Source: UBA6144 sp964399165
GTDB taxonomy: Bacteria > Bdellovibrionota > Bacteriovoracia > Bacteriovoracales > Bacteriovoracaceae
Direction of reading: 5' to 3'
Assembly: GCA_964399165.1 (NCBI GenBank)
Contig: CAYNPO010000011.1
Coordinates: 46,250-110,249, forward strand
DNA length: 64,000 bases
The position numbers were made by a program, and so were the translations under genes. Below are positions 1-7,690 of the stretch, one piece after another. Below the pieces are notes generated by a model. The model saw only the letters and a list, made by a program, of their open reading frames with translations, did not search any database and was not told the origin of the DNA. Numbering within the stretch: position 1 is the first letter of the stretch; every line of letters starts with the position of its first letter.

Positions 1-309
1 GATCATTTCCAACAGGCGGGCGTTCTTCTCACGCACAAAACCGGCTTCATCCATTCCCGGCGGGAATCCGGGCCAATGGCGCGCCAACGCCACCACCTGC
101 CGGTCGGCGAGTCCCTTGAGGCGCGTTTCGGTTTCTTCCGGGGGAAAAGGGGGCGTGAGGCCCCAGGCGGAGGACATATCCCGCAGTGCCTGGGCGTGCA
201 GTTCCTCGGTGCGCAGGAGCGTTCCGTCCATGTCGAAGAGAACCGCCCGCAAGTCGGGATGGGGTTGGCGCAACGCATTTAGGACGGGGAATCGCTGCAA
301 AACTTCCAT
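1..309 (-). CDS. HAD-family phosphatase, C-terminus cut by window edge
   Basis: Only the N-terminal 103 codons lie in the window, and the frame is open to base 1. About 20 residues in, the protein shows the HAD motif I sequence VLFDMDGTL, whose first Asp is the phospho-accepting nucleophile in this superfamily. A helical cap region follows, so it resembles beta-phosphoglucomutase or phosphoglycolate phosphatase types. Motifs II to IV are outside the window, so the substrate cannot be inferred. The ATG at 309 has no Shine-Dalgarno sequence, but CATAAT lies exactly 6 nt upstream, which suggests a leaderless transcript. It is divergent from the gene at 384. Confidence 0.85.
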   Translation of the reverse strand, partial: MEVLQRFPVLNALRQPHPDLRAVLFDMDGTLLRTEELHAQALRDMSSAWGLTPPFPPEETETRLKGLADRQVVALARHWPGFPPGMDEAGFVREKNARLLEMI

Positions 310-315
310 ACCCCC

Positions 316-321
316 ATTATG
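316..321 (-). promoter_or_regulatory. -10-like element 6 nt before an ATG (possible leaderless start)
   Basis: On the minus strand CATAAT is followed by GGGGGT and then the ATG of the HAD phosphatase gene. Transcription starting about 6-7 nt after this hexamer would begin at the start codon. No convincing -35 was found. The same geometry recurs at 9876, 15529, 18622, 27105 and 53937. Confidence 0.45.
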
Positions 322-383
322 CCGGCGTACCGGAGAGATGTCGCCATTGAGGTTGCGGAGGGGGTGGTGTATCCCTGGGGCCC

Positions 384-2087
384 ATGAAAAAAGACATCGT
401 TTCGCAGCTTTTGCTCGAGGCCCAGGCCTACCGCCAGTTCGAAGACATTGAGCGGCTGGTGGAGAGCGGCGCGGACCTGGCCGCCGTGCCGGTCCAACCG
501 CTGTTCGTGGCCCTGCGGGCCACCTCCCAGGACCAAGTGGCCAAGGTACTTCCTCGCATGAACCCGGACCAGCGCCAGGCGCTGGTGGACATCGATCTTT
601 GGCACAAGGACCAGCTGGACCCCGAGGCCGCCAACTGGTGGCTGGAAGTCTACGCACGCTGCCCGGATGAGTACGTGCGCGCCGAATTCGCCCGCTCAGA
701 GGATTTCCTGCTCGCCCTCAAGTCCCAGTGCGAGGTCTATACCTTCGACCCCGAGGACCCCGAGTATCCCGACCACGACTCCTTCTTCATCACGGAGGAC
801 CAGCAATTGTTGGTCGCCTACCCAGAAGACTGTCCCTGGGGCCAGGAGTTACAACGGTTGGTGAAGGACCTCTACACCCAAATGGGGCCCGAACACGCTT
901 ACGCCCACCTCCTGAAGATGGTCTCTGATTCCTGGATGGTGATGGAGGAGGAGAATTACCAGCGCAAGAAGGAGCGGCTGCGGGACTACGGTTTCGTGGA
1001 CTACTATGAGGCCCTCGCCATGGACGCCGTATTCCCCTCGGAAGAAGCCGCCCGCGGATGGCTCAAGGGCCGCACTGGCGCCACTGGGGAAGTGGATGGG
1101 GGCATGCGCAACCAGGCACTCCACGCTTCGGCCCTCGTGCCCTACCAAAAGGGGTTGGATGGCCTCAAAGACGCCCTGGCGTCCGTCGCGGACGCGCGCC
1201 GGGAGGATTTCCTGCACTTCAGTTTTGTGCGGCTGGTGAACGCGCGCCTCACCGCCGACGAGGCGCTCAAGGGCGGCGCCGTGTCCATGGCGCGCTCGGG
1301 CAGCAAGGCGCGCCAGCGCCTGGAGCTAGGATTTGCCTGGGCCGCCCGCGAAATCGGTGGCGGGCAAGTCTTCGCCAAGCTGGACTTCGCCGACCTCCAC
1401 AAGTTGGGCAACACCCTATTGGAAGGCCGCAAGAAGCAAATGAAAAAGGCCCTGGCCGCCACGCCTTTCGAGCACGCCTCCGACCAGGCTTTCCTGGGCA
1501 TGTATTGGAACGCTTTCCTGGAAAACGCCTTGGATGAGCCGGTGAAGCTCAAGGTGGATGGTTCCAGTCCCCCGGCGGAAGTGCGCGACATGGAAGGGTT
1601 TGGCGTTTTCGCCGGCATGTGCGACGGCTTCACGCAGATGCTCCCCTTCATCGTCCAGACCCACAAATCCCTCCAGGCCATGCTCAAGGACAACCGGCTG
1701 CACGATTCCTTCTACCTGAACTACGCGGCCACAGAAATCGACTTTGAGGCCGTGATGCTCTCCAGCTTCATCAATTTCACCTTGGGACACTTTGATCGCG
1801 CCGAGGCGGCCAAAATGGGCGTGCGGGTGGACGAGCTCAAAGAATTCTACCGCCGCTTCTTCGTCCCTCGGGAAGGGGAGTGGTTGCTCAACGGTTCCGA
1901 TCCCGCCCTGCTCTCGGCAGTGGAGGGCTTTGCCACCCGCTTCGGCTTCGGGACGGTGCCCTTCTTCGGCCGCTGGCTCACGCAGGTGATGGTGGAGCAG
2001 CTCAACGGTTACGACATCGGCGGCATGGACGACGAGGAGTTCAAGCACCTCGGCGGACCGGTGCTGCTGGTGCCGGCCGTGAACTGA
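384..2087 (+). CDS. DUF6178-like protein of unknown function
   Basis: A soluble 567-residue protein without signal peptide or membrane segment. The N-terminal third includes QALVDIDLWHKDQLDP and a WWLEVY segment, which I associate with DUF6178, a family of unknown function seen mainly in deltaproteobacterial lineages. I could not search to confirm this. The C-terminal two thirds are mostly helical and acidic, with no catalytic motif I recognise. The stop codon is one base before the GTG of the oxygenase gene at 2089, so the two may be co-transcribed. Its role, if any, in the adjacent peptide-modification locus is unknown. Confidence 0.75.
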   Translation: MKKDIVSQLLLEAQAYRQFEDIERLVESGADLAAVPVQPLFVALRATSQDQVAKVLPRMNPDQRQALVDIDLWHKDQLDPEAANWWLEVYARCPDEYVRAEFARSEDFLLALKSQCEVYTFDPEDPEYPDHDSFFITEDQQLLVAYPEDCPWGQELQRLVKDLYTQMGPEHAYAHLLKMVSDSWMVMEEENYQRKKERLRDYGFVDYYEALAMDAVFPSEEAARGWLKGRTGATGEVDGGMRNQALHASALVPYQKGLDGLKDALASVADARREDFLHFSFVRLVNARLTADEALKGGAVSMARSGSKARQRLELGFAWAAREIGGGQVFAKLDFADLHKLGNTLLEGRKKQMKKALAATPFEHASDQAFLGMYWNAFLENALDEPVKLKVDGSSPPAEVRDMEGFGVFAGMCDGFTQMLPFIVQTHKSLQAMLKDNRLHDSFYLNYAATEIDFEAVMLSSFINFTLGHFDRAEAAKMGVRVDELKEFYRRFFVPREGEWLLNGSDPALLSAVEGFATRFGFGTVPFFGRWLTQVMVEQLNGYDIGGMDDEEFKHLGGPVLLVPAVN

Positions 2088-2088
2088 C

Positions 2089-2805
2089 GTGGAGGGCTTT
2101 CCCGCCATCGACGGGGAGGCGTTGGGCCAGGCGCTCGTGAGCACCGGCTGGGGCCTGTGCACCGGAGTTTTAGACGATGTCACCCGCGAGCGGCTTTTGC
2201 TGGAATGCCTGGGACACCAGCCGTCTTCGCGTGTCACTCCCCTTGCTTCTGATCCCCGCGTTTGGCTGGGCACCTACCACAAGCTAGACCACCCCCTGCC
2301 TTCATACGTGGCGCTCCTGCGCGACACCCTTTACGCCCGCCTACTCCCGGCCGCCAATGCCTGGGCGCGGGCCCTCGGACGGCCCTCTTTCCCGGCAACC
2401 TCCAGCGCTTTTAGCCAGGAGATGGCCCAGGCAGGACAAACCATCTCAACGGTGACGCTGTTTGATTTGCGCGAGGGCGATTTCGTGGGCCTACACCAAG
2501 ACCTCTTCGGAGAGTTGTTTTTCCCCTTCCAGGCCGTGCTGGGACTTACCGCCCCCGGCGAAGATTACCGCGGAGGTGGATTGCGCCTTCTGTGGAAAAC
2601 GCAAGCCGGACCCATCCGTTCTGAGACGGTGCATGTGCCCGCTGGGGGCCTGGTGGTTTTCCCGTGCTCCCTTCATGCGGGGGAGGGGGGGGAGGTGACC
2701 AGCGTCCTTCATGGTGTGGAGAAGGTCGAGGCTGGAGAGAGGCGCACGTTGGCGCTCTTGCTCCACGATTCGCGACCGGAGACCGGCTATGGGAGTGGGC
2801 AGTGA
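2089..2805 (+). CDS. 2-oxoglutarate/Fe(II)-dependent oxygenase
   Basis: A 238-residue protein starting at GTG one base after the preceding stop. It has the prolyl-4-hydroxylase-type layout: the iron-binding HxD in GLHQDLFGELFFPFQ, a GGGLRLLW strand, a VVFPCSLHAG segment, and a distal His followed by Arg in HGVEKVEAGERRTLAL, the usual third iron ligand and 2-oxoglutarate anchor. Such enzymes hydroxylate or otherwise oxidise amino-acid side chains or small molecules using O2. It is followed after 14 bp by a PqqD-like peptide-binding protein, which suggests that it acts on a peptide bound by that protein. The substrate is inferred from context only. Confidence 0.8.
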   Translation: MEGFPAIDGEALGQALVSTGWGLCTGVLDDVTRERLLLECLGHQPSSRVTPLASDPRVWLGTYHKLDHPLPSYVALLRDTLYARLLPAANAWARALGRPSFPATSSAFSQEMAQAGQTISTVTLFDLREGDFVGLHQDLFGELFFPFQAVLGLTAPGEDYRGGGLRLLWKTQAGPIRSETVHVPAGGLVVFPCSLHAGEGGEVTSVLHGVEKVEAGERRTLALLLHDSRPETGYGSGQ

Positions 2806-2819
2806 GGCGCCGTCGCACC

Positions 2820-3089
2820 ATGGATGACCTCGACTTGGTGTACGATCTCGACCACCTCCTGTACCGCCGCTTGGCCGGAGAGAGGCCTCTGCTGGAAGGC
2901 CTCAATCTGCGAGATGGCGCGCCCTTCGCCGTGGAGGGGAAGGCGGTGGACGTGCTGGAGGCCTTGGCGACTGGACTCACCCCCCGGCAGGCCTTGGCCC
3001 GCCTGGGAAGGACGTCCGCCGCCGACGAGGAGCGCTGCCGCGCTTTCGTGGAGGACCTGGTCCGGCAAGGCCTTGCCGCCGCACGCTGA
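2820..3089 (+). CDS. PqqD-like RiPP recognition element protein (RRE 1)
   Basis: An 89-residue protein. Its pattern matches PqqD and other RiPP recognition elements: an N-terminal strand region, an AVEGKAVDVLEALATG segment equivalent to the family's 'NGTAALVWELLDG' helix, then amphipathic helices ending EDLVRQGLAAAR. RRE proteins form a winged-helix fold that binds the leader of a precursor peptide and presents it to modifying enzymes. I chose ATG 2820 because it gives the normal family length; longer readings run back into the oxygenase gene. The position directly after an oxygenase suggests that the pair acts on a leader-bearing peptide. A second RRE gene lies at 9601. Confidence 0.75.
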   Translation: MDDLDLVYDLDHLLYRRLAGERPLLEGLNLRDGAPFAVEGKAVDVLEALATGLTPRQALARLGRTSAADEERCRAFVEDLVRQGLAAAR

Positions 3090-3128
3090 GCGGTTGCAAA
3101 ATCGGGTGCCAACCCGGAAGCTAGGAGC

Positions 3129-4529
3129 ATGGAGAACACCTGGTACAGGCGGGCCCGCTCGGCCGCCCGTTGGACGGCGGCGAATGGCAATGGCGCCCTC
3201 GCTGGCGCGCTCTATGGCCTCTCCTCGCCGGTATATGGGTGGAGTTGGTTGCTCTGGGTGTATTTCATTCCTCTGCTGTTTGCCGCCCAGGACCCACGGC
3301 GCGCTCGGAGCTGGCTGGCTTGGCAAGGCGTAGCTTTCGCCGTTGTGGCGGGCCAAGTCCTCATGTACTGGGTGGCGCCCGCTTTCGGGACGCTCTGGTC
3401 GCTTCCCACTTGGCAAATCCTGCCTTTTGCCATGGGGATGTTGTTCATCAACGACCTTTCCATGGCGCTCATGCCTTGGTTGGCCCGGCTCTCCCGTTCC
3501 GGTCTGTGGCTGCTACTGGGGTTTCCGGTGTCGGCAGCCGCATTGGATTACATTTATCCCAAGTTTTTGCCCCACGTGCCGGCCCATTGGTTGCTCTTCC
3601 ATCCGGGCGCGCTCTCCCACTTCGCGTTTCCTTACGGCGCCATTCCATTGTCCGCGCTGGTTTTGGCGGTGAACGCGGGGGTCTACCTGTTACTGAGGCG
3701 CAAGCTCGCCTGGTGGGCGGCCGGTGTGATAGTCGCCGTCGTGGCGGCCATCAACCTAGTTCCCCCAAAAGATGTTCCGAGGCGCACGCGCACCCTCGCC
3801 GTCAGCACCGTGAACACCGACTTGCCTGTGCACTATTACCTCAGTCCCGAGGCAGCGCGGGCGCGCCACGGGATCGTCCTGCAGCTGCTGCGAGAGGCCC
3901 CCGCTGAAACCCTCGGCCGTCTGCTGGTGCTACCCGAAATCATTTACCCCCACGATCTGGCCTCCGCCGAAGGTGAAGAGCTTCTGCGGCTGGTACGCGA
4001 GAGGGGACTTAGCGTCATCATGGGCGGGGTGAAGACAGTGGAAGGTGGCGTGGCCAACGTCATGTACTTCCTGCGGCCCGCGGGAGAAACCACGGAAGTC
4101 CAATGGATCGCCAAGCGTTTGCTGTTTCCCTTCGGTGAGACCCTGCCATTCTCGGAAACTTTGCCCTTCTTGCGGCACTTCTTCCCGGGTCCCTTCCTCT
4201 CCGTTCCCCCCGGCGGGCAGCAGTTCTTCGAGCACCGGGGCGTGCGCATTGGCACCGCCATTTGTTACGAAAGCATTTTTCCGGAATTCCTGAGGGGACG
4301 GCCACAGGTGGACCTGGTGCTTAATCCTGTGTCCGAGGCCTTCTTTCCCGCCCCGGGACAACCTGAACTCTCATTCGCCTTGAGCGTGTTTTTTTCACTC
4401 GAGAATGCCGTGACGATGTTGCGCGTGACCAACGCCGGATCCTATGGGTTGGTGGAGCGCGGGCAAGTGCGGGAGTTTGCCTTCGCGGGGGGAGACCCTA
4501 AATGGAGACACTATGACCTCGATCTCTGA
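3129..4529 (+). CDS. Lnt-like apolipoprotein N-acyltransferase (nitrilase superfamily)
   Basis: A 466-residue protein with about six N-terminal membrane segments (residues 25-215) followed by a nitrilase-fold domain. The three catalytic residues expected of Lnt are visible: Glu in LVLPEIIYP, Lys in IAKRLLFPFGE, and Cys in GTAICYESIFPE. Lnt transfers a fatty acid to the amino group of lipoproteins at the inner membrane. Being embedded in a peptide-modification locus, this copy could be a dedicated paralogue that acylates the peptide product, but it could also be the housekeeping enzyme. The 3' end overlaps the next gene by 17 bp, so the two are probably translationally coupled. Confidence 0.85.
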   Translation: MENTWYRRARSAARWTAANGNGALAGALYGLSSPVYGWSWLLWVYFIPLLFAAQDPRRARSWLAWQGVAFAVVAGQVLMYWVAPAFGTLWSLPTWQILPFAMGMLFINDLSMALMPWLARLSRSGLWLLLGFPVSAAALDYIYPKFLPHVPAHWLLFHPGALSHFAFPYGAIPLSALVLAVNAGVYLLLRRKLAWWAAGVIVAVVAAINLVPPKDVPRRTRTLAVSTVNTDLPVHYYLSPEAARARHGIVLQLLREAPAETLGRLLVLPEIIYPHDLASAEGEELLRLVRERGLSVIMGGVKTVEGGVANVMYFLRPAGETTEVQWIAKRLLFPFGETLPFSETLPFLRHFFPGPFLSVPPGGQQFFEHRGVRIGTAICYESIFPEFLRGRPQVDLVLNPVSEAFFPAPGQPELSFALSVFFSLENAVTMLRVTNAGSYGLVERGQVREFAFAGGDPKWRHYDLDL

Positions 4530-5598
4530 GGCGCCTTCACCCTGGATCCGTGGCCCGGGGTTCGACCTGACGTTCATCTCGGGCTCGGTGTTGGCCCAGT
4601 ATGCTTTCCTGCTGCTGGTGGTGTTTGGCGGCGTGCCCACCATGCTGGCCTTCTACGTTTACTCGGCCTTGCTGGATTCCCCCCACTCGGTGGCAACCCA
4701 CCTGCGTGTGTTCGAAAGTGCCGAGTCCCGCGGCCGGCATTTGCGCGTTTGGCGGCTCTCCTTCCTGCTTTTTTTGGTGGGGCCTGCCGCCATGGCGCTG
4801 GTGTGGTGGTCAGGTAGCCGGTTGCCCTTCCAGGTTTTCTACCTGTCGGTGTTGCTGTGGGCGGCCTTCCATGCGGTCAGGCAGCATTACGGCTTCTATG
4901 CCCTTTACCAGCAGAAACGTGGCGGGCCCGCGGGGGCCCAGTCGCCCTGGACCTATTGGCTCTTCCATGGGGCGTTTCTCCTGAGCGCTTTTTATTACAT
5001 TTTCGCCGGTCCTTTCCCCGCCTGGGTTTTTGGGACGCCCGTGGTGGCGCAGGGGGCGCTGGACGCGGTGGCCGCGGCAATGCTGGTGGGAATGACGGCC
5101 CTCTTGGCGATCGAGACGGATGAACTGAGGCGGAATGGAACCCGCGGCTGGCCCAAGTTCCTCTTTGTGGCGGGCCTCACTTCCTTCCCCCTTTTCCTGC
5201 ACTTCTCCGGCATGATCCGGGCCATCGATGTCTATTGCGTCATGCCCCTGGTGACCATCCAACACAACGTGCAGTACCTGGCTTTTGTCAGGGCGCACCA
5301 GGATAACGTGTCCCGCAAGAGCGAGGGGGATGGGCTGCGCATGCCGCGCAACCTCCTCCAATTCGGGCTGGTGGTCCTGGGAATTGGACTGATGGTCCGC
5401 GGCATCGAATGGTCGACGACCTCGGTGGGCGAATTTTTTCCTAAAGTGGGCCCGAACTTCATCATCGTTCCCGGCGTGTCTTTTTACGATTTCATGTTGG
5501 CGACGCTTTTGGGATATTCTTTGCAGCACTATTTCCTGGACCAGTTCCTTTGGAGGCTGCGCCGGGACGAGACGTATGGAAAACATTTCAAGAGTTGA
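4513..5598 (+). CDS. Polytopic membrane protein with clustered histidines
   Basis: A 361-residue protein with about eight predicted membrane segments. I do not recognise the family with certainty. Histidines cluster in or next to the hydrophobic segments: HSVATH, HAVRQHYGF, IQHNVQYLAF, and near the C-terminus LQHYFLDQFLWRLRRDE. Such patterns occur in membrane-bound metal (di-iron) or heme enzymes, so an integral-membrane oxidase or hydroxylase is conceivable. ATG 4513 lies inside the end of the Lnt-like gene and fits translational coupling. The next gene starts 14 bp after its stop. Confidence 0.75.
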   Translation: MTSISEAPSPWIRGPGFDLTFISGSVLAQYAFLLLVVFGGVPTMLAFYVYSALLDSPHSVATHLRVFESAESRGRHLRVWRLSFLLFLVGPAAMALVWWSGSRLPFQVFYLSVLLWAAFHAVRQHYGFYALYQQKRGGPAGAQSPWTYWLFHGAFLLSAFYYIFAGPFPAWVFGTPVVAQGALDAVAAAMLVGMTALLAIETDELRRNGTRGWPKFLFVAGLTSFPLFLHFSGMIRAIDVYCVMPLVTIQHNVQYLAFVRAHQDNVSRKSEGDGLRMPRNLLQFGLVVLGIGLMVRGIEWSTTSVGEFFPKVGPNFIIVPGVSFYDFMLATLLGYSLQHYFLDQFLWRLRRDETYGKHFKS

Positions 5599-5612
5599 GA
5601 CCGGAGGGAAGC

Positions 5613-6170
5613 ATGCTGCGATTTTTCAAGGCCATCTTGTGCACGGCCGTCTTGTTGGGCCAGACGGTCATCGCCTCCGACCCTGAAGTGGAGTACTTCC
5701 TGGGTGAAGCTCGCTATATCAGCGGTCCCTACACGGGGCGGGCCTCGGGTCCACTTCTGCTCAAGATCGAGGTTTCCCGCGCTTCTAAGCGGATCTCCCA
5801 GATGCTCTTTGCCGGCCCGCAATCCTATTTCCCCTACAAGGCCGTGACCATCACCTTGGACCGGACGGGCCCCGACAAATTCCGCGAAACCGCCGTGGCC
5901 AACGGAAAAACCCTGTTTCAGGGAGAAGCCAAAGTCAGCGGTCCCGATTGGGCCTGGACCAGTTGGTTGCTGGAGCGCCGTCTGGAGAATGGCGTCACCA
6001 CCAGGGGCGTGTTGACTAAGACGGACACCACGCTCAGCGGGCAGCTGACCACCTCCGTTCCCTCCAACGGGAAGACCTCGGAAATGACCGAGGACTACTC
6101 GTTCACCAAGGTGGGCCCCGAGAAGTTTAACAGCGTCTATCACACCTTCACGCAATCCAAAAAGAAGTAG
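5613..6170 (+). CDS. Secreted protein of unknown function
   Basis: A 185-residue protein with an N-terminal signal peptide (charged MLRFFK, a hydrophobic stretch, likely cleavage after VIA). The mature part is predicted to be mostly beta strand and contains three segments rich in Thr, Ser and Gly. No catalytic motif or named domain was recognised. ATG 5613 is preceded by a good Shine-Dalgarno sequence (GGAGGGAA). It sits in the same plus-strand run as the Lnt-like and HTTM genes, only 2 bp from the next start, so it is probably co-transcribed with them. Confidence 0.7.
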   Translation: MLRFFKAILCTAVLLGQTVIASDPEVEYFLGEARYISGPYTGRASGPLLLKIEVSRASKRISQMLFAGPQSYFPYKAVTITLDRTGPDKFRETAVANGKTLFQGEAKVSGPDWAWTSWLLERRLENGVTTRGVLTKTDTTLSGQLTTSVPSNGKTSEMTEDYSFTKVGPEKFNSVYHTFTQSKKK

Positions 6171-6171
6171 G

Positions 6172-6651
6172 GTGGCCCGGTTCCTGGCTTTGGCGCTGCT
6201 GTCCCTGATGGCCCTGGCCCAGCTTTGGGGAAGCGCCACATTGTGGTGGCATGGCCGCCAGGGAGACGACCTATTCCTGCGGACCATGGGGGCGGTTACG
6301 GGAGTGGCAGGACAGTTCTCTTTTTTTTCCCGCTATAATTGGCGACCCGAGACCGTCGACTACCGTTGGCGCGCGGTGGGTGCCGAGGGCCCCTGGCGGG
6401 ACGTGGAGGTATTACCCTCCTGGATCTGGTACCGCTTCCGTTGGCAGGCTTCCTACTACCTCCCTCTCCTCCGCGAACGGGGAGGAGAGGCCAGTTTGCG
6501 GGAACACGCCTCCGGGCATGCGCGCCTGGTTTTCCAACGCCATCCCTGGGCCCAGCAGACACGGGTCGAGATCCGTCAGCGATACTTCCCGCCGGGACAA
6601 ACCTATGCATCCGACAGCCAGCTCCTCTTCGCCGCCAAGTTCGCCCGCTGA
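6172..6651 (+). CDS. Small single-anchor protein, partner of the HTTM protein (SdpA-like arrangement)
   Basis: A 159-residue protein starting at GTG right after the preceding stop, with one N-terminal membrane segment (about residues 3-25) and an exported domain. After the anchor comes GQFSFFSRYNWRPE. This recalls the W/F-rich segment just after the anchor in small proteins encoded beside HTTM-domain membrane proteins, including SdpA of the Bacillus SdpABC system, which is also about 158 residues. The gene overlaps the HTTM gene by 47 bp, which supports a two-protein unit. Direct homology to SdpA is not shown; the resemblance is in size, topology and neighbour. Confidence 0.65.
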   Translation: MARFLALALLSLMALAQLWGSATLWWHGRQGDDLFLRTMGAVTGVAGQFSFFSRYNWRPETVDYRWRAVGAEGPWRDVEVLPSWIWYRFRWQASYYLPLLRERGGEASLREHASGHARLVFQRHPWAQQTRVEIRQRYFPPGQTYASDSQLLFAAKFAR

Positions 6652-7417
6652 GGTGCCCTGGGGGGCCCTGAAGCTGGTGGTGGGCCTCGCTTTGCTGGTC
6701 GACGGCCTGCTGCTCCTGCCCTATGTGGGAAGCATCATGGGACCAGGCTCACCCCTGCGTTTCCTGGGCCAGGCTTCCGTGGCGGCCCCATGGATCACAG
6801 CGGGCTGGTGTGTGTACGTCTTGCTGTTGGTTGTGTATCTGGCTCGCCCTCTCTCCGTCCCGTTGGCCCTCGCCCAGACACTCGCGGGGGCGGCGATTTC
6901 GGCCTGGACGGCGTCGGCGGGGGCCCAACTTTGGTACGGGCTACACGCCTACGCGCAATTCCTATCGTTGGGATTGCTGCTGGCAAGATGGCTTGGCCCG
7001 AAGGAGGCGAGCTTCGTGTGGCAACACCTGAAGCTCCTGCTTGCCCTGGCCTATTTGGAGTCAGGGGTGGGGAAACTCCTCACGCCCGGCTGGTGGGAGG
7101 GACAGGTGCTGTGGCAGATGCTGGGGGAGCGTTGGGGTTATGCCAGCGTGGCGGGTTGGTCTGAGTGGCTGGGCCCGCTGGGAATCGGGCTCGCAGCTTT
7201 TCAGGCCTCCGTTCCCTTGGCCCTCTTGAGCAAACGGGGCAAGTGGATCTGGGGCCGGGGACTATGCGCCATGCACGTGGCGACGGCCCTGGCTACCGAG
7301 GTTTGGCTGTTCTCGGGGTTCATGGCGGCCGTATCGGCCCTCTTCTTCGCCACCGACAATCGTCCATGGCTGCCGGAGGGTCTCAGTAAGACATCCCCAT
7401 CCCGAAGAGCGGGGTGA
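6605..7417 (+). CDS. HTTM-domain-like membrane protein (SdpB / vitamin K carboxylase-like fold)
   Basis: A 270-residue polytopic membrane protein with about seven hydrophobic segments. The central LAYLESGVGKLLTPGWWEG followed by QVLW matches the HTTM pattern in which a GK pair is followed by W and G. This domain is shared by vitamin K-dependent carboxylase and by SdpB, which is needed for maturation of a secreted toxin peptide. It overlaps the upstream small partner gene by 47 bp. Its 3' end overlaps the oppositely transcribed precursor-peptide candidate by 35 bp. A role in peptide maturation or export is inferred from SdpB and the locus. Confidence 0.7.
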   Translation: MHPTASSSSPPSSPAEVPWGALKLVVGLALLVDGLLLLPYVGSIMGPGSPLRFLGQASVAAPWITAGWCVYVLLLVVYLARPLSVPLALAQTLAGAAISAWTASAGAQLWYGLHAYAQFLSLGLLLARWLGPKEASFVWQHLKLLLALAYLESGVGKLLTPGWWEGQVLWQMLGERWGYASVAGWSEWLGPLGIGLAAFQASVPLALLSKRGKWIWGRGLCAMHVATALATEVWLFSGFMAAVSALFFATDNRPWLPEGLSKTSPSRRAG

Positions 7418-7565
7418 GCCTGGCGGGGGAAGCGTCGTCCTCGTCCGTTTTAAGGCGGCGGACTCCTCCGAACTCGAGGTCTTCGGCTGAAGGGCTAGCC
7501 TCTTCGCCGGAGGCTGGGTCTTGGGAGGGTTTCGGGGCTTGGCCCTGGGGGGTCTTTTTACTCAT
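7383..7565 (-). CDS. Candidate RiPP precursor peptide (60 aa)
   Basis: A 60-residue ORF, the only plausible gene between the HTTM gene and the radical SAM gene. The N-terminal 45 residues are hydrophilic and rich in K, E, D, P and S, as expected for a leader. An EFGG motif at 31-34 could be a double-Gly processing site. The C-terminal end changes to a compact, more hydrophobic segment, ARLTPLFGMGMSY, a plausible core. There is no Cys; the hydroxyl residues near the end are T40, S46, T51 and S59. A promoter-like TGGACA-17 nt-TAGCAT lies upstream on the same strand. Codon third positions are GC-rich as in neighbouring genes. Homology is unknown, so this is a prediction. Confidence 0.6.
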   Translation of the reverse strand: MSKKTPQGQAPKPSQDPASGEEASPSAEDLEFGGVRRLKTDEDDASPARLTPLFGMGMSY

Positions 7566-7624
7566 GCTTTTTATTCCCGAATGTGAGCGGCTTCGTCGTG
7601 CGCCAAGCTTTCAGGGACCTTATC

Positions 7625-7653
7625 ATGCTAATTTGCCTTTTCCCAGGTGTCCA
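7625..7653 (-). promoter_or_regulatory. Sigma70-like promoter for the precursor candidate
   Basis: On the minus strand TGGACA (5 of 6 to TTGACA, bases 7653-7648) is separated by exactly 17 nt from TAGCAT (7630-7625). Predicted transcription would start near 7618, leaving a leader of about 53 nt before ATG 7565. The same -10 sequence TAGCAT with 17-nt spacing is found before the RRE gene at 9876. Confidence 0.45.
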
Positions 7654-7690
7654 CTTCCGACGCCAGGGTACCGAAAACCCGGATCCCTCC

